Positions 1 through 6,523 of a stretch of DNA of 12,358 nt are shown here, piece by piece (position 1 is the stretch's first letter; each line of letters begins with the position of its first letter). This DNA comes from Deltaproteobacteria bacterium (GTDB taxonomy: Bacteria; Desulfobacterota; GWC2-55-46): positions 1,792 through 14,149 of the forward strand of contig JACPGA010000226.1 in assembly GCA_016182705.1 (NCBI GenBank), given 5' to 3'. Below the pieces are notes generated by a model. The model ran no database searches and was not told where the DNA came from. It saw nothing but the letters and a program-made list of their open reading frames with translations. A program made the position numbers and the translations under genes.

Positions 1-2
1 CC

Positions 3-764
3 CTATTCGACCTCTATCCTGACCTCGCCTGAAAACAGTATGCGCCCTGAAGGCCTCTGAAAAAAAGCGGAATTAACGGCGTTCTCAGTCCCATACAGGA
101 AAGCTGCGGCCATAGTGTACACCCCCGGGGCAGAAGGGGCCTTGACCCTGTACGTAACTGTGCCTTCAGGGAAGAGCTTCTTTTCAAGGTCGAATCGTTG
201 GTCTGCTATGGTTATGTAATTGAGGTTCCGGCCCGTCCCACTGGCCCTCTTGTCAAGCCATCCGGTCTGCGGTTTCCCGTCCTGTCCGCGGACCTCCGGG
301 GCTCCCTGTATCAGCCACCCCATGGAAGAAACCGGCCTTGCCTGAAATCTCGAAGCCCTGTCCACGAGCATGACGCAGATGGCAGGGCCGTTGCCGCCCC
401 TGGCCTTAACAGTTATGGAAGCCTCCTGTCCCGCCTTCATCCTTTTCGGAGCCTCCAGTGTGACGGACGAGCTTGCGTCTATGAGCTTTGCCTTTCTTAT
501 CAGCTCCTCTTTTTCCTCATTGGCAAGCTCGATATACGGAGAAGGAGGCGTGGGCATACGCACAAGGCCGTAATGCTTTATCTCCGCCACCTCGCCCTTT
601 GCCCTGTCAGCCGGGAGTTCGGCCATGTACTCAGCGCTGGCCACGGAATGGCATGAGGCGCAAAACGGCCCAGTATCAGTCACATAATCAGGAGTCCCAT
701 TCGGGTACGCGAAGGCAATCGCCGGGGCAAGCACTGCTAAAAAAACTGCGGCTGCTCTTTTCAT
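3..764 (-). CDS. Secreted monohaem c-type cytochrome with C-terminal beta-rich domain
   Basis: A 253-residue protein begins with a clear Sec signal peptide (MKR, then a hydrophobic run to AFA at about residue 19), so it should be periplasmic or surface-located. One haem-attachment motif, CASCH, lies at residues 35-39, and there is no second CXXCH. From about residue 90 the sequence alternates in the manner of a beta-sandwich and ends in hydrophobic beta strands. I do not recognise the family beyond 'c-type cytochrome', and the electron partner is unknown. The start at 764 is chosen because the signal peptide begins there and AGGAGGTG sits 5 bases upstream; an in-frame extension to 842 would run through the promoter. 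It is transcribed divergently from the kinase gene. The stop codon (TAG) lies at 3-5, so the gene is complete. Confidence 0.8.
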   Translation of the reverse strand: MKRAAAVFLAVLAPAIAFAYPNGTPDYVTDTGPFCASCHSVASAEYMAELPADRAKGEVAEIKHYGLVRMPTPPSPYIELANEEKEELIRKAKLIDASSSVTLEAPKRMKAGQEASITVKARGGNGPAICVMLVDRASRFQARPVSSMGWLIQGAPEVRGQDGKPQTGWLDKRASGTGRNLNYITIADQRFDLEKKLFPEGTVTYRVKAPSAPGVYTMAAAFLYGTENAVNSAFFQRPSGRILFSGEVRIEVE

Positions 765-813
765 CTGAACACCTCCTGCGCGGTTTCCGGGACGCTGGTC
801 TACGCCATAAGTG

Positions 814-842
814 ACTCTATACAAGACCTTTACCGGTGTCAA
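814..842 (-). promoter_or_regulatory. Sigma-70-type promoter of the monohaem cytochrome gene
   Basis: On the minus strand a perfect TTGACA (837-842) is followed after 17 bases by TAGAGT (814-819, 4 of 6 to TATAAT). Transcription would begin near 807, giving a leader of about 43 bases to the ATG at 764. Seen in sequence; activity is inferred. Confidence 0.5.
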
Positions 843-849
843 GCTTGAC
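838..849. promoter_or_regulatory. 12-bp perfect palindrome over the -35, possible operator
   Basis: GTCAAGCTTGAC is its own reverse complement and overlaps the TTGACA -35 box of the cytochrome promoter. It also supplies a TTGACT on the plus strand (845-850) facing the kinase gene. A repressor dimer bound here would block the cytochrome promoter and perhaps the divergent one. A 12-bp palindrome can occur by chance, so the operator role is a guess. Confidence 0.3.
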
Positions 850-905
850 TGGGCATGGAAAATGAAGAATAGTGTAAGTTAAAGCAAAGCTCGCTCGCTT
901 TGAGG

Positions 906-911
906 TATAAT
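906..911 (+). promoter_or_regulatory. Perfect -10 hexamer before the hybrid kinase gene
   Basis: TATAAT at 906-911 would start transcription near 918, only about 15 bases before the ATG at 933, leaving room for the AGGA ribosome site at 924-927. No good -35 lies 16-18 bases upstream, so the promoter may need an activator, or the hexamer may be fortuitous. Confidence 0.35.
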
Positions 912-932
912 TTATTATCTATCAGGACCGAT

Positions 933-3164
933 ATGCCCTCAAATGATTACACAGAAAAAGAACTGGGTAAAACCCCCGGCAAAAGCGGCACAGCGACACA
1001 TTTAACCTCCCCCGCCAAGCTGCTGGCTATACTTATCGTCTCGATTTTTTCGGCCGAGCTGGTCGTAATGATCGTGCTCTTCCTTTTCAAGGACCTCCTT
1101 AACCCGTTGACCGTAGTCCTCATCGACGCGCCGCTGCTGGTCCTGATACTCTCTCCGGTGCTCTACTTTTTCATTTTCAAGCCCCTCATTTCCATTGTAG
1201 AGGAACGGCGGGAAGCCGGGCGGGAGCTTCTGCGCGAACGAAACAAGCTCAGGAAATACCTCGAGGTGGCCGGGGTGATGGTCATCGTGCTGGACAGGCA
1301 TGGGAGAGTCGAGCTCATAAACCGCAAAGGCTGCGAGGTGCTCGGCTTCCGCGAGGAAGAAATACTGGGCAAGGACTGGTTTTCAAACTTTTTACCGGAA
1401 CGCATTAAAAACGAGGTACAGCTTGTCTTTTCAATGCTCGTCTCCGAAGGGATGGACTCTGCTGAAGCCGAAAGCTACTACGAAAACCCGGTTTTGACGA
1501 GGAGCGGCTTTGAGAGAACCGTCCTTTGGCACAACTCCGTGCTCAAGGAAGACGGGCGGGTTATAGGCCTTCTGAGCTCCGGCGAGGATATAACTGAGAG
1601 AAAGCTTACCGAGAAGGCCTTGAAAGAGAGCGAGGCCCGCTACCGGCTCGTGCACAATACCGCCTTCGACGGCATAATAATCGCGAACGCCGGCGACAGG
1701 ATAATTGACTGCAACGACAGCGCCACGAGGATATTCGGCTATTCAAGAAGCGAGCTCATCGGAATCCCTGTAACGACGATTATCCCGGAGAAATACAGGG
1801 AAAGACACACAGGGGGCCTCAAAAGGTTCCTGGAGACAGGCGAGAGCCGGGTCCAGGGCCAGATAATAGAATACGAAGGCCTGAAAAAAACGGGAGAGTT
1901 ATTCCCCCTTGAGCTCGCCCTCAACAATTTTACCCTGGGCGGCGTTATCCATTTCACGGCCATGATCCGCGATATAACCGAGCGGAAAAAAGCCGAACGG
2001 GAGCGCGAACTCATGCAGGCCCGTCTCAGCCAGTCCCAGAAGATGGAGGCGATAGGCAGGTTCGCCGGAGGCATAGCCCACGACTTCAACAACATCCTCA
2101 CCGCGATAAGGGGAAACGCCGAGCTCGCTATCGAGGAGATAAGCAAGAACGATCCTCTTTACTCGAGGCTCGACGCCATCATCACTTCGGTCATGCTCGC
2201 TTCCAGACTGACAAAACAACTCCTGCTGTTCAGCCGCGGCCAGCCCTTTGACCTGGTGCCTCTGGATATAAACAAGGTCATAAGCGACCTGCTTTCAATG
2301 ATAAGCCGCCTCATAGGCGAGGAGATCACAATTTCAACGGACCTCGCTCCCCAGATCTGGACCATAGAGGCTGACGAAGGCAATATCGAGCAGGTCATCA
2401 TGAACCTCGCCGTTAACGCGAAAGACGCCATGCCGGAGGGCGGCAAGCTCACGATAAAGACCGAGAACGTCGTCATGGATGAAAAGAAAGCGGAATCGAT
2501 GCCTGATGCGCGCCCGGGGGAAGTTGTGTGCCTTACGGTCTCTGACTCAGGAGTGGGGATGAGCAGAGAACTGGTCTCGCGCATATTCGAGCCGTTCTTT
2601 ACGACAAAGGAAGCCGGAAAGGGCACGGGATTCGGGCTTGCAATAGTCTACAGCACCGTAAAACAGCACAATGGCTGGATACCCGTCGAGAGCGAGCCCG
2701 GCATGGGGACCACCTTCCGCATCTATTTTCCGGTCATGACGAAAAAAAGAGAAGCCGGGGCCGCTCACAAGGACGAAAGGGGCGAACCCGGAAAAGGGGA
2801 AAAGATACTCCTGGTCGAAGACGACCCCAAGGTGCGGGACTTTACCAGAACTGCGCTTGTCAGGCACGGCTACAATGTTGTCACTGGCGGTAATGTGGCT
2901 GAGGCGCTGGCGGTTTTCGAAAAAGAGCAGGAAGACATTGAGATGGTCCTGTGCGACGTCATACTGTCCGACCAGAGCGGCCCGCAGCTTGTGGACCAGC
3001 TCCTGGCGAAAAAACCGGGCATGGCGGTCGTCTTCACGAGCGGATTTATCGAAGCCTCGCAAATGCCGCTTTTGAGCGTCAAGGGCTTCAGTTATCTGCA
3101 GAAGCCTTATTCCATGCTGACCCTCCTGAAGACCGTAAGCGACTCTTTTGCCAGAAGCCGGTGA
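933..3164 (+). CDS. Membrane hybrid histidine kinase (PAS-PAS-HisKA-HATPase-REC)
   Basis: A 743-residue sensor kinase. Two hydrophobic segments (about 28-52 and 59-83) with almost no periplasmic loop anchor it in the inner membrane, so sensing is probably cytoplasmic or within the membrane. Two PAS domains follow (about 105-225 and 230-355), each ending in the DIT-ER motif. The dimerisation/phosphoacceptor helix has GGIAHDFNN with His at about 383. ATPase boxes are visible: N box [10 protein letters not shown] (about 490-499), G1 DSGVGM (538-543), FEPFFTTK and GKGTGFGL (about 563-570). A receiver domain closes the protein, with acidic E629/D630/D631, phosphoacceptor Asp at about 675 (CDVILSD), Thr/Ser 702-703 and Lys 724 (QKPYS). 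All catalytic residues look intact. No output domain or separate response regulator is adjacent; phosphate probably passes to an unlinked partner, or the receiver regulates the kinase. ATG 933 was preferred to TTG 900 because of the SD and the -10 box lying between them. Confidence 0.9.
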   Translation: MPSNDYTEKELGKTPGKSGTATHLTSPAKLLAILIVSIFSAELVVMIVLFLFKDLLNPLTVVLIDAPLLVLILSPVLYFFIFKPLISIVEERREAGRELLRERNKLRKYLEVAGVMVIVLDRHGRVELINRKGCEVLGFREEEILGKDWFSNFLPERIKNEVQLVFSMLVSEGMDSAEAESYYENPVLTRSGFERTVLWHNSVLKEDGRVIGLLSSGEDITERKLTEKALKESEARYRLVHNTAFDGIIIANAGDRIIDCNDSATRIFGYSRSELIGIPVTTIIPEKYRERHTGGLKRFLETGESRVQGQIIEYEGLKKTGELFPLELALNNFTLGGVIHFTAMIRDITERKKAERERELMQARLSQSQKMEAIGRFAGGIAHDFNNILTAIRGNAELAIEEISKNDPLYSRLDAIITSVMLASRLTKQLLLFSRGQPFDLVPLDINKVISDLLSMISRLIGEEITISTDLAPQIWTIEADEGNIEQVIMNLAVNAKDAMPEGGKLTIKTENVVMDEKKAESMPDARPGEVVCLTVSDSGVGMSRELVSRIFEPFFTTKEAGKGTGFGLAIVYSTVKQHNGWIPVESEPGMGTTFRIYFPVMTKKREAGAAHKDERGEPGKGEKILLVEDDPKVRDFTRTALVRHGYNVVTGGNVAEALAVFEKEQEDIEMVLCDVILSDQSGPQLVDQLLAKKPGMAVVFTSGFIEASQMPLLSVKGFSYLQKPYSMLTLLKTVSDSFARSR

Positions 3165-3191
3165 CCTAAAAAGATTGCTTTTTTCTTTCAG

Positions 3192-3210
3192 CGGGTTTAA
3201 AACTAACCCG
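3192..3210 (+). other. Small hairpin between kinase and PilZ genes
   Basis: CGGGTT (3192-3197) pairs with AACCCG (3205-3210) around a 7-base loop, followed by TTTCC. It is a short stem with a poor T-run, so at most a weak terminator or an mRNA-processing or stability element separating the kinase message from the PilZ gene. Confidence 0.3.
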
Positions 3211-3228
3211 TTTCCAAGGGGGAGGCTT

Positions 3229-3573
3229 ATGGAAGAGAAAAGAAAGCTCAGGCGCAGGTACATGCTCGCCGAAGTGAAGATAAAATCTTCAGAGAGCCAG
3301 GGGTGGATAGAAGCGGTGATGCTCAATATCAGCCGGGGCGGCATCGGCCTGTACGCCTCAGAGCCGCTCAAGAAGCGGGAGAAGGTCTCGATAAAGATCA
3401 CCTATATGGAAGGGCAAAAGCCTGTGGAAGCGGAGGAGATCCCGGGTCTCGTGAGCTGGGTTCAGCCCGTGGGCGGCAGGTTCGGGGCAGGGATAATGTT
3501 CGAAGCCAAGGTAAACCGCTTGAACTTCCCCATACTTTCAAGATGCCTGGAGTACGCCAGGAGCAACAAATAA
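3229..3573 (+). CDS. Stand-alone PilZ-domain protein (c-di-GMP receptor)
   Basis: A 114-residue cytoplasmic protein made almost entirely of one PilZ domain. The arginine-rich c-di-GMP-binding start is visible (residues 4-10, RKLRRRY, giving an RxxxR pattern), followed by the second signature NISRGG at 33-38, which fits [D/N]xSxxG. It ends with the expected hydrophobic strand and helix. Proteins of this type bind cyclic di-GMP and change motility, exopolysaccharide or gene expression through a partner; that partner cannot be seen here. The start at 3229 has a strong purine SD (AAGGGGGAGG, 3216-3225); an upstream in-frame extension reaches back into the kinase gene and lacks similarity. It lies 64 bases after the kinase stop on the same strand, so the two may be co-transcribed. 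Confidence 0.82.
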   Translation: MEEKRKLRRRYMLAEVKIKSSESQGWIEAVMLNISRGGIGLYASEPLKKREKVSIKITYMEGQKPVEAEEIPGLVSWVQPVGGRFGAGIMFEAKVNRLNFPILSRCLEYARSNK

Positions 3574-3584
3574 CAGCCCTGGAG

Positions 3585-3631
3585 CCGGTCACGCTGCCCC
3601 TGGCAGATGAGCCCGGGGCTTCAGTAACCGG
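3585..3631. terminator. Nested stem-loop between convergent pilZ-like and radC genes
   Basis: Outer arms CCGGT (3585-3589) and ACCGG (3627-3631) enclose an inner stem, GCCCC (3596-3600) with GGGGC (3615-3619), extended by GG/CC across one mismatch. It fills the gap between two convergent genes, the usual place for a shared terminator, but neither strand has a T-run after it, so it is not a canonical intrinsic terminator. Confidence 0.35.
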
Positions 3632-3634
3632 ACC

Positions 3635-4348
3635 TTAAGCTTTCCGCGAAGGCCCGCCTGCCATCCAGCCGTTTTCCCTCGCGCTGAAATGCCTGTTCTT
3701 CCCTATTACGATATGGTCGATTACGGAAAGGTCCACGGCGCCGGCGGCGCTGTCAAGAGTCCTGGCAAGCTGCCTGTCCATGGCTGACGGGGTAGAGTCC
3801 CCGCTCGGATGGTTGTGCACGAATATGACGCCGCAGGCCTTATGCCTGAAAGCCCTCTCTATCGCCTTCCTCGGGTATACGACAGTCTGATTTATCGTGC
3901 CTTCATGAAGCACATCGACCGAGAGCACCTCATTTTTTGAGTTCAGATATATGGCAAGGAACTTTTCTATCCGCTCGCCGGAGAGCGTCAGGCTCAGATA
4001 GTCGAGCACGCATTTCATGTTTTTCAGGGCATCCCTGCCCAGCATCCGCTCTCTCAGGTAGACTCCGGCAGCCTCCTTCACGAACTTCAGGAAAACCGCG
4101 CTGTTTTCGCCTACCCAGCCCGAATCTTTCAGCTCCTCATGGCTCGCGTCCAGAACTCCACGGAGCCCTTTGAACCTCTTCATGAGCCCGGTGGAGACAT
4201 CTGCCAGGTCTTTTTCCTTTACGGTATAGGACAAAAGCCGCTCTAACATCGCGCCCGGCTTTCCCCCTCCGGGAAGCCCCTGGCCTGCCCTCCCTGAAGA
4301 TGCGAACTCACCGTTTCCCGGACCGCTGCCGATAGCGTTGTTTTCCAA
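3635..4348 (-). CDS. radC: RadC/UPF0758-family JAB-domain protein
   Basis: A 237-residue protein with the RadC arrangement. A short helical helix-hairpin-helix-like region (about 34-95, including GVLDASHEEL) is followed by a JAB/MPN-type metalloprotease-like domain with the metal motif HNHPSGD (His178, His180) and the downstream Asp191. The DHIVIG stretch typical of RadC is also present. The biological role of RadC is unsettled: an older link to DNA repair is doubtful, and homologues are often found near mobile or competence genes. The N-terminus is odd, since the HY-GHR-type motif usual in this subgroup is absent and a Gly/Ser-rich stretch stands in its place. The chosen TTG start at 4348 has GGGGAGGG 6 bases upstream. 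An earlier TTG at 4426 would put the lux-box-like palindrome inside the gene; ATG 4249 would cut into the conserved region. Start uncertain, family secure. It is divergent from luxI. Confidence 0.8.
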   Translation of the reverse strand: MENNAIGSGPGNGEFASSGRAGQGLPGGGKPGAMLERLLSYTVKEKDLADVSTGLMKRFKGLRGVLDASHEELKDSGWVGENSAVFLKFVKEAAGVYLRERMLGRDALKNMKCVLDYLSLTLSGERIEKFLAIYLNSKNEVLSVDVLHEGTINQTVVYPRKAIERAFRHKACGVIFVHNHPSGDSTPSAMDRQLARTLDSAAGAVDLSVIDHIVIGKNRHFSARENGWMAGGPSRKA

Positions 4349-4417
4349 GACCGCCCTCCCCAAATTCAACTTTTCTGGTGTAGCGTCGATTTTATTACAG
4401 GGAGGATGGAAAGGCGA

Positions 4418-4433
4418 CTGTACCAAGGTACAG
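4418..4433. promoter_or_regulatory. lux-box-like palindrome, probable LuxR binding site
   Basis: CTGTACC-AA-GGTACAG is a perfect inverted repeat with 7-base arms. In the 20-bp frame (4416-4435) it has the CTGTA-N6-TACAG core and spacing of the classical Vibrio fischeri lux box. Its centre is 119 bp before the luxI ATG. A promoter at the usual distance (centre near -42) would start near 4468, though I see no strong -10 there, as expected for an activated promoter. It also lies just downstream of the predicted radC promoter start. No second copy was seen before the luxR operon. Binding by the LuxR encoded here is inferred. Confidence 0.6.
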
Positions 4434-4448
4434 GAGGCGAAATCTTTT

Positions 4449-4476
4449 ATTTTAAGCCATTTACACGTTTTTTCAA
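4449..4476 (-). promoter_or_regulatory. Sigma-70-type promoter facing radC
   Basis: On the minus strand TTGAAA (4471-4476, 5 of 6) is followed after 16 bases by TAAAAT (4449-4454, 5 of 6). The start would fall near 4442, so the lux-box-like palindrome would occupy roughly +10 to +25 of this transcript. A bound LuxR dimer there would be expected to hinder radC transcription while favouring luxI. Confidence 0.45.
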
Positions 4477-4544
4477 ACTGCTACTCGTGCCAGTTACATC
4501 CATAGGCCCTTGCCTGCTAAAAAGAGGGTAAAGGAGGTGCTGAC

Positions 4545-5201
4545 ATGGAGCTTATATTTCAAGAGGAAAAGTACCTGGTAAAGACCATCTCCGCCCCCGA
4601 AGAGGTCGACTCTGCCCTGAGGCTCAGACATGACGTCTTCAGGGATGAACTACGGTGGGTACCGCCAGCCGCCGACGGCCTGGACAGGGACCCGTACGAC
4701 GATTTCGCTGAAAGCATAGGGATTTTTGAGCATTCCGGAGAGCTCGTAGGCCATGTGCGGCTCATACGAGCGCCGCTGCCTTACATGATCGAAAAGGAAT
4801 TCGCCTCCCTTCTGCCGGAAGAGGGTTTCAGCAAAGTACCCGGCATGTCCGAATCGACCAGGATATGCGTCAGAAAGGACAGGCGCAAGGACACTGTAGC
4901 GTCATTGAGCCTGGCCCACCTCCTGTACAAGGCAATATACCACTGGTCCCTTAAGAACGATTCCAGATATCTTATCACGATTATCGAACAGAGGTACTTC
5001 TTTTACCTGAAGAGGTTTTTCCCGTTCGTGCCGGTCGCTGATTTCAAGCCGCTGGGGGAAGGGGTGATGTCCGGCATAGCCGTGCTCGACTGGAGGGCGT
5101 TCGAGGAGTCAGCGTCCGCCAGAAGGCCTGAGTTCTTCAACTGGATGTCTACTCTAAATGACCCTGCTCCATCAGTATCGCTACGGCATGGGCCTTATTG
5201 A
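4545..5201 (+). CDS. LuxI-family autoinducer (acyl-homoserine lactone-type) synthase
   Basis: A 218-residue cytoplasmic enzyme of the LuxI branch of the GNAT fold. LuxI proteins join the amino group of S-adenosylmethionine to an acyl (or aryl) group from acyl-ACP or acyl-CoA and lactonise it. The invariant residues are visible with correct spacing: Arg28, Phe32, Trp38, then Asp47, Asp49 and Asp52 (LuxI has Glu-Asp-Asp here), Arg72 in GHVRL, and ESTR (103-106) for the E-x-S/T-R motif. The length is normal. The start has an ideal SD, AAAGGAGGT, 6 bases upstream. Its last 17 codons plus stop overlap the 3' end of luxR on the other strand. The acyl chain cannot be read from sequence. A PEP-CTERM/exosortase-associated acyltransferase relative is the main alternative; the luxR neighbour and lux box argue for a signal synthase. 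Confidence 0.87.
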   Translation: MELIFQEEKYLVKTISAPEEVDSALRLRHDVFRDELRWVPPAADGLDRDPYDDFAESIGIFEHSGELVGHVRLIRAPLPYMIEKEFASLLPEEGFSKVPGMSESTRICVRKDRRKDTVASLSLAHLLYKAIYHWSLKNDSRYLITIIEQRYFFYLKRFFPFVPVADFKPLGEGVMSGIAVLDWRAFEESASARRPEFFNWMSTLNDPAPSVSLRHGPY

Positions 5202-5907
5202 CGGCTTCGAGCTTGCGCTCAATGTTCTGGACGTGGAACTTCACGGTCCGCTCGCTTATACTGAGTATCATCGAGATCTCCCAGTTGGTCTTGCCCGCCT
5301 TGACCCAGGAGACTATCTCGCGCTCCCGCTTTGAAAGGGTCCCCAGGCGCGAGTTAACCTGCGCAGTCTTGTATATACGGGCAAGCGCCTGGTGGAGATG
5401 GGGGGCGAGAAGGGCGAGTATTTTTTTCTGATGGTCCTTGAACCAGTCGCCTTTTCCGGAGAACGAAAACAAGGTAGTGGTATTGCTGTCCTGGTTGTGC
5501 ATGCCGCCGCTTACGCCGTGGTTCAAACCGAAGTCGCGCGAAGTGAGAAAAAGCTTGGAGAGCTTGCCGCCGAACATGGAGTAGGTCTCGTCCCACAGCT
5601 GAGAGCCGGGGTTAGAAAGGTTGCGAAGGACAATAGGGTCCTGGTTATAGAGCTGGTTGCCCCCGTATATCTGCAACCACTCCATCGGGTAGTTCAGGTT
5701 TATTATGTGGGGAGGGGCGTTAAGGCCGCCCTGCCCGTCCTCGCCGCCTTTACCTATGCCGCAGATGCCGTAATCCCCGGAGACAAGCCCCCTTATCCGG
5801 TCAAGCAGGGTCCTTATGTCCCCCTCCTCCCTGCATTGCAGAGAAGAGTGAATGACATCCAGGATATCCGCCAGTTCCCTTTTCGAAAAGCTGCTGTAGC
5901 TCACCAT
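5149..5907 (-). CDS. LuxR-family quorum-sensing transcription regulator
   Basis: A 252-residue regulator with the two LuxR parts. The N-terminal autoinducer-binding domain (about 8-175) carries the six classic residues: Trp77 and Tyr81 (YPMEWLQIY), Asp90-Pro91 (QDPIV), Trp105 and Gly131. The C-terminal GerE-type helix-turn-helix (about 190-250) has LSKRERE with Glu195, Val199 at the usual Leu position, Gly205, and SERTVKFHVQNI as recognition region. It is therefore a complete ligand-responsive DNA-binding protein, not a LuxR lacking signal residues. The SD is GGGAGGGGGAGG immediately before the ATG. The ATG overlaps the end of the upstream free-standing domain by 7 bp, implying translational coupling. 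The 3' end is convergent with luxI, the likely source of its ligand; the palindrome at 4418-4433 is the likely target. Confidence 0.9.
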   Translation of the reverse strand: MVSYSSFSKRELADILDVIHSSLQCREEGDIRTLLDRIRGLVSGDYGICGIGKGGEDGQGGLNAPPHIINLNYPMEWLQIYGGNQLYNQDPIVLRNLSNPGSQLWDETYSMFGGKLSKLFLTSRDFGLNHGVSGGMHNQDSNTTTLFSFSGKGDWFKDHQKKILALLAPHLHQALARIYKTAQVNSRLGTLSKREREIVSWVKAGKTNWEISMILSISERTVKFHVQNIERKLEAVNKAHAVAILMEQGHLE

Positions 5908-6506
5908 GCCTCCCCCTCCCGTCCTTTCGGATGACCTTCATCGTCCAAGCGATGCCCTGCGGTAAAAAGCGATTCACGGGCGCAGTCAGCAAGGGCCCGG
6001 GTGAAATGCATCGAAAGGATATCAGCTATTCTCTTCTGGTGCGCGCCGAACTTATTGTGCCTTCCGGCAAATGTGAACATGGCGATGTTACTTATTTCCG
6101 GGAGGTACAACGCCCCGGTGAACCCGAATTTCAAGCCGTAATCGGAAGCTTCTGAAACGACCTGCCTGGCATCCTTGTCCTCGAACTGCCTGAACACGTC
6201 GGTCCAGGTCTGGGTAAGCGCGTATTTTGTATGGAACCGCACGATGGGGTCCTTCTGATGGTAACCGCTCTCTATGTATCTCCTGACCCATTCTTCCGGG
6301 TAATTGCCGTTTACATAGGCAGTCACGACAGGAAGTCCGTCCGTTCCGGTACGCGCGAGCCCGCAGACAGAGAACTCAGCCTCAAGCAAACCGGCGGCGT
6401 TCACCATGAGCTTCTGCACTTGAGCGGGCCCAAAGCAGCGCTGCGCCTGGTCTATAAGTTCAAGTATGCTTATGAGTTCGTTTTTTGCAAGGTCTTCAAA
6501 AGGCAT
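5901..6506 (-). CDS. Free-standing autoinducer-binding domain protein, no HTH
   Basis: A 201-residue protein consisting of only the LuxR-type ligand-binding domain. All six hallmark residues are kept: Trp73 and Tyr77 (YPEEWVRRY), Asp86-Pro87 (KDPIV), Trp101 and Gly128. It aligns along its length with the N-terminal domain of the adjacent LuxR, including the same final helix, then ends in a charged tail of about 25 residues where the DNA-binding domain should begin. There is no room for a decayed HTH, because luxR starts 7 bp before its stop. The start at 6506 has GGAG 8 bases upstream and leaves a 17-bp gap to the cytochrome stop; an earlier in-frame ATG (6590) would overlap that gene. Probable roles, all inferred: signal sink or buffer, heterodimer partner of LuxR (compare TrlR/TraS, an HTH-less antagonist of TraR in Agrobacterium), or a non-transcriptional signal sensor. 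Confidence 0.85.
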   Translation of the reverse strand: MPFEDLAKNELISILELIDQAQRCFGPAQVQKLMVNAAGLLEAEFSVCGLARTGTDGLPVVTAYVNGNYPEEWVRRYIESGYHQKDPIVRFHTKYALTQTWTDVFRQFEDKDARQVVSEASDYGLKFGFTGALYLPEISNIAMFTFAGRHNKFGAHQKRIADILSMHFTRALADCARESLFTAGHRLDDEGHPKGREGEAW

Positions 6507-6523
6507 CGGACTGCTCCGTTTCT

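Noticed and set aside
2547..3401. Long open frame (284 codons) on the minus strand across the kinase 3' end
   Set aside because: It is antisense to intact kinase and PilZ domains, crosses their gene boundary, and has no recognisable motif or credible start; typical shadow in GC-rich DNA.
4349..4426. Upstream TTG start at 4426 for radC
   Set aside because: It would include the lux-box-like palindrome, lacks an SD, and adds residues without family similarity; TTG 4348 has GGGGAGGG at proper distance.
5392..5934. Open frame of 180 codons on the plus strand opposite luxR
   Set aside because: Shadow of the LuxR ligand-binding domain; no motif and no ribosome site.
5901..5980. Decayed helix-turn-helix after the free-standing autoinducer domain
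   Set aside because: Only about 75 bases lie between the domain end and luxR, with no residues resembling the LuxR HTH.
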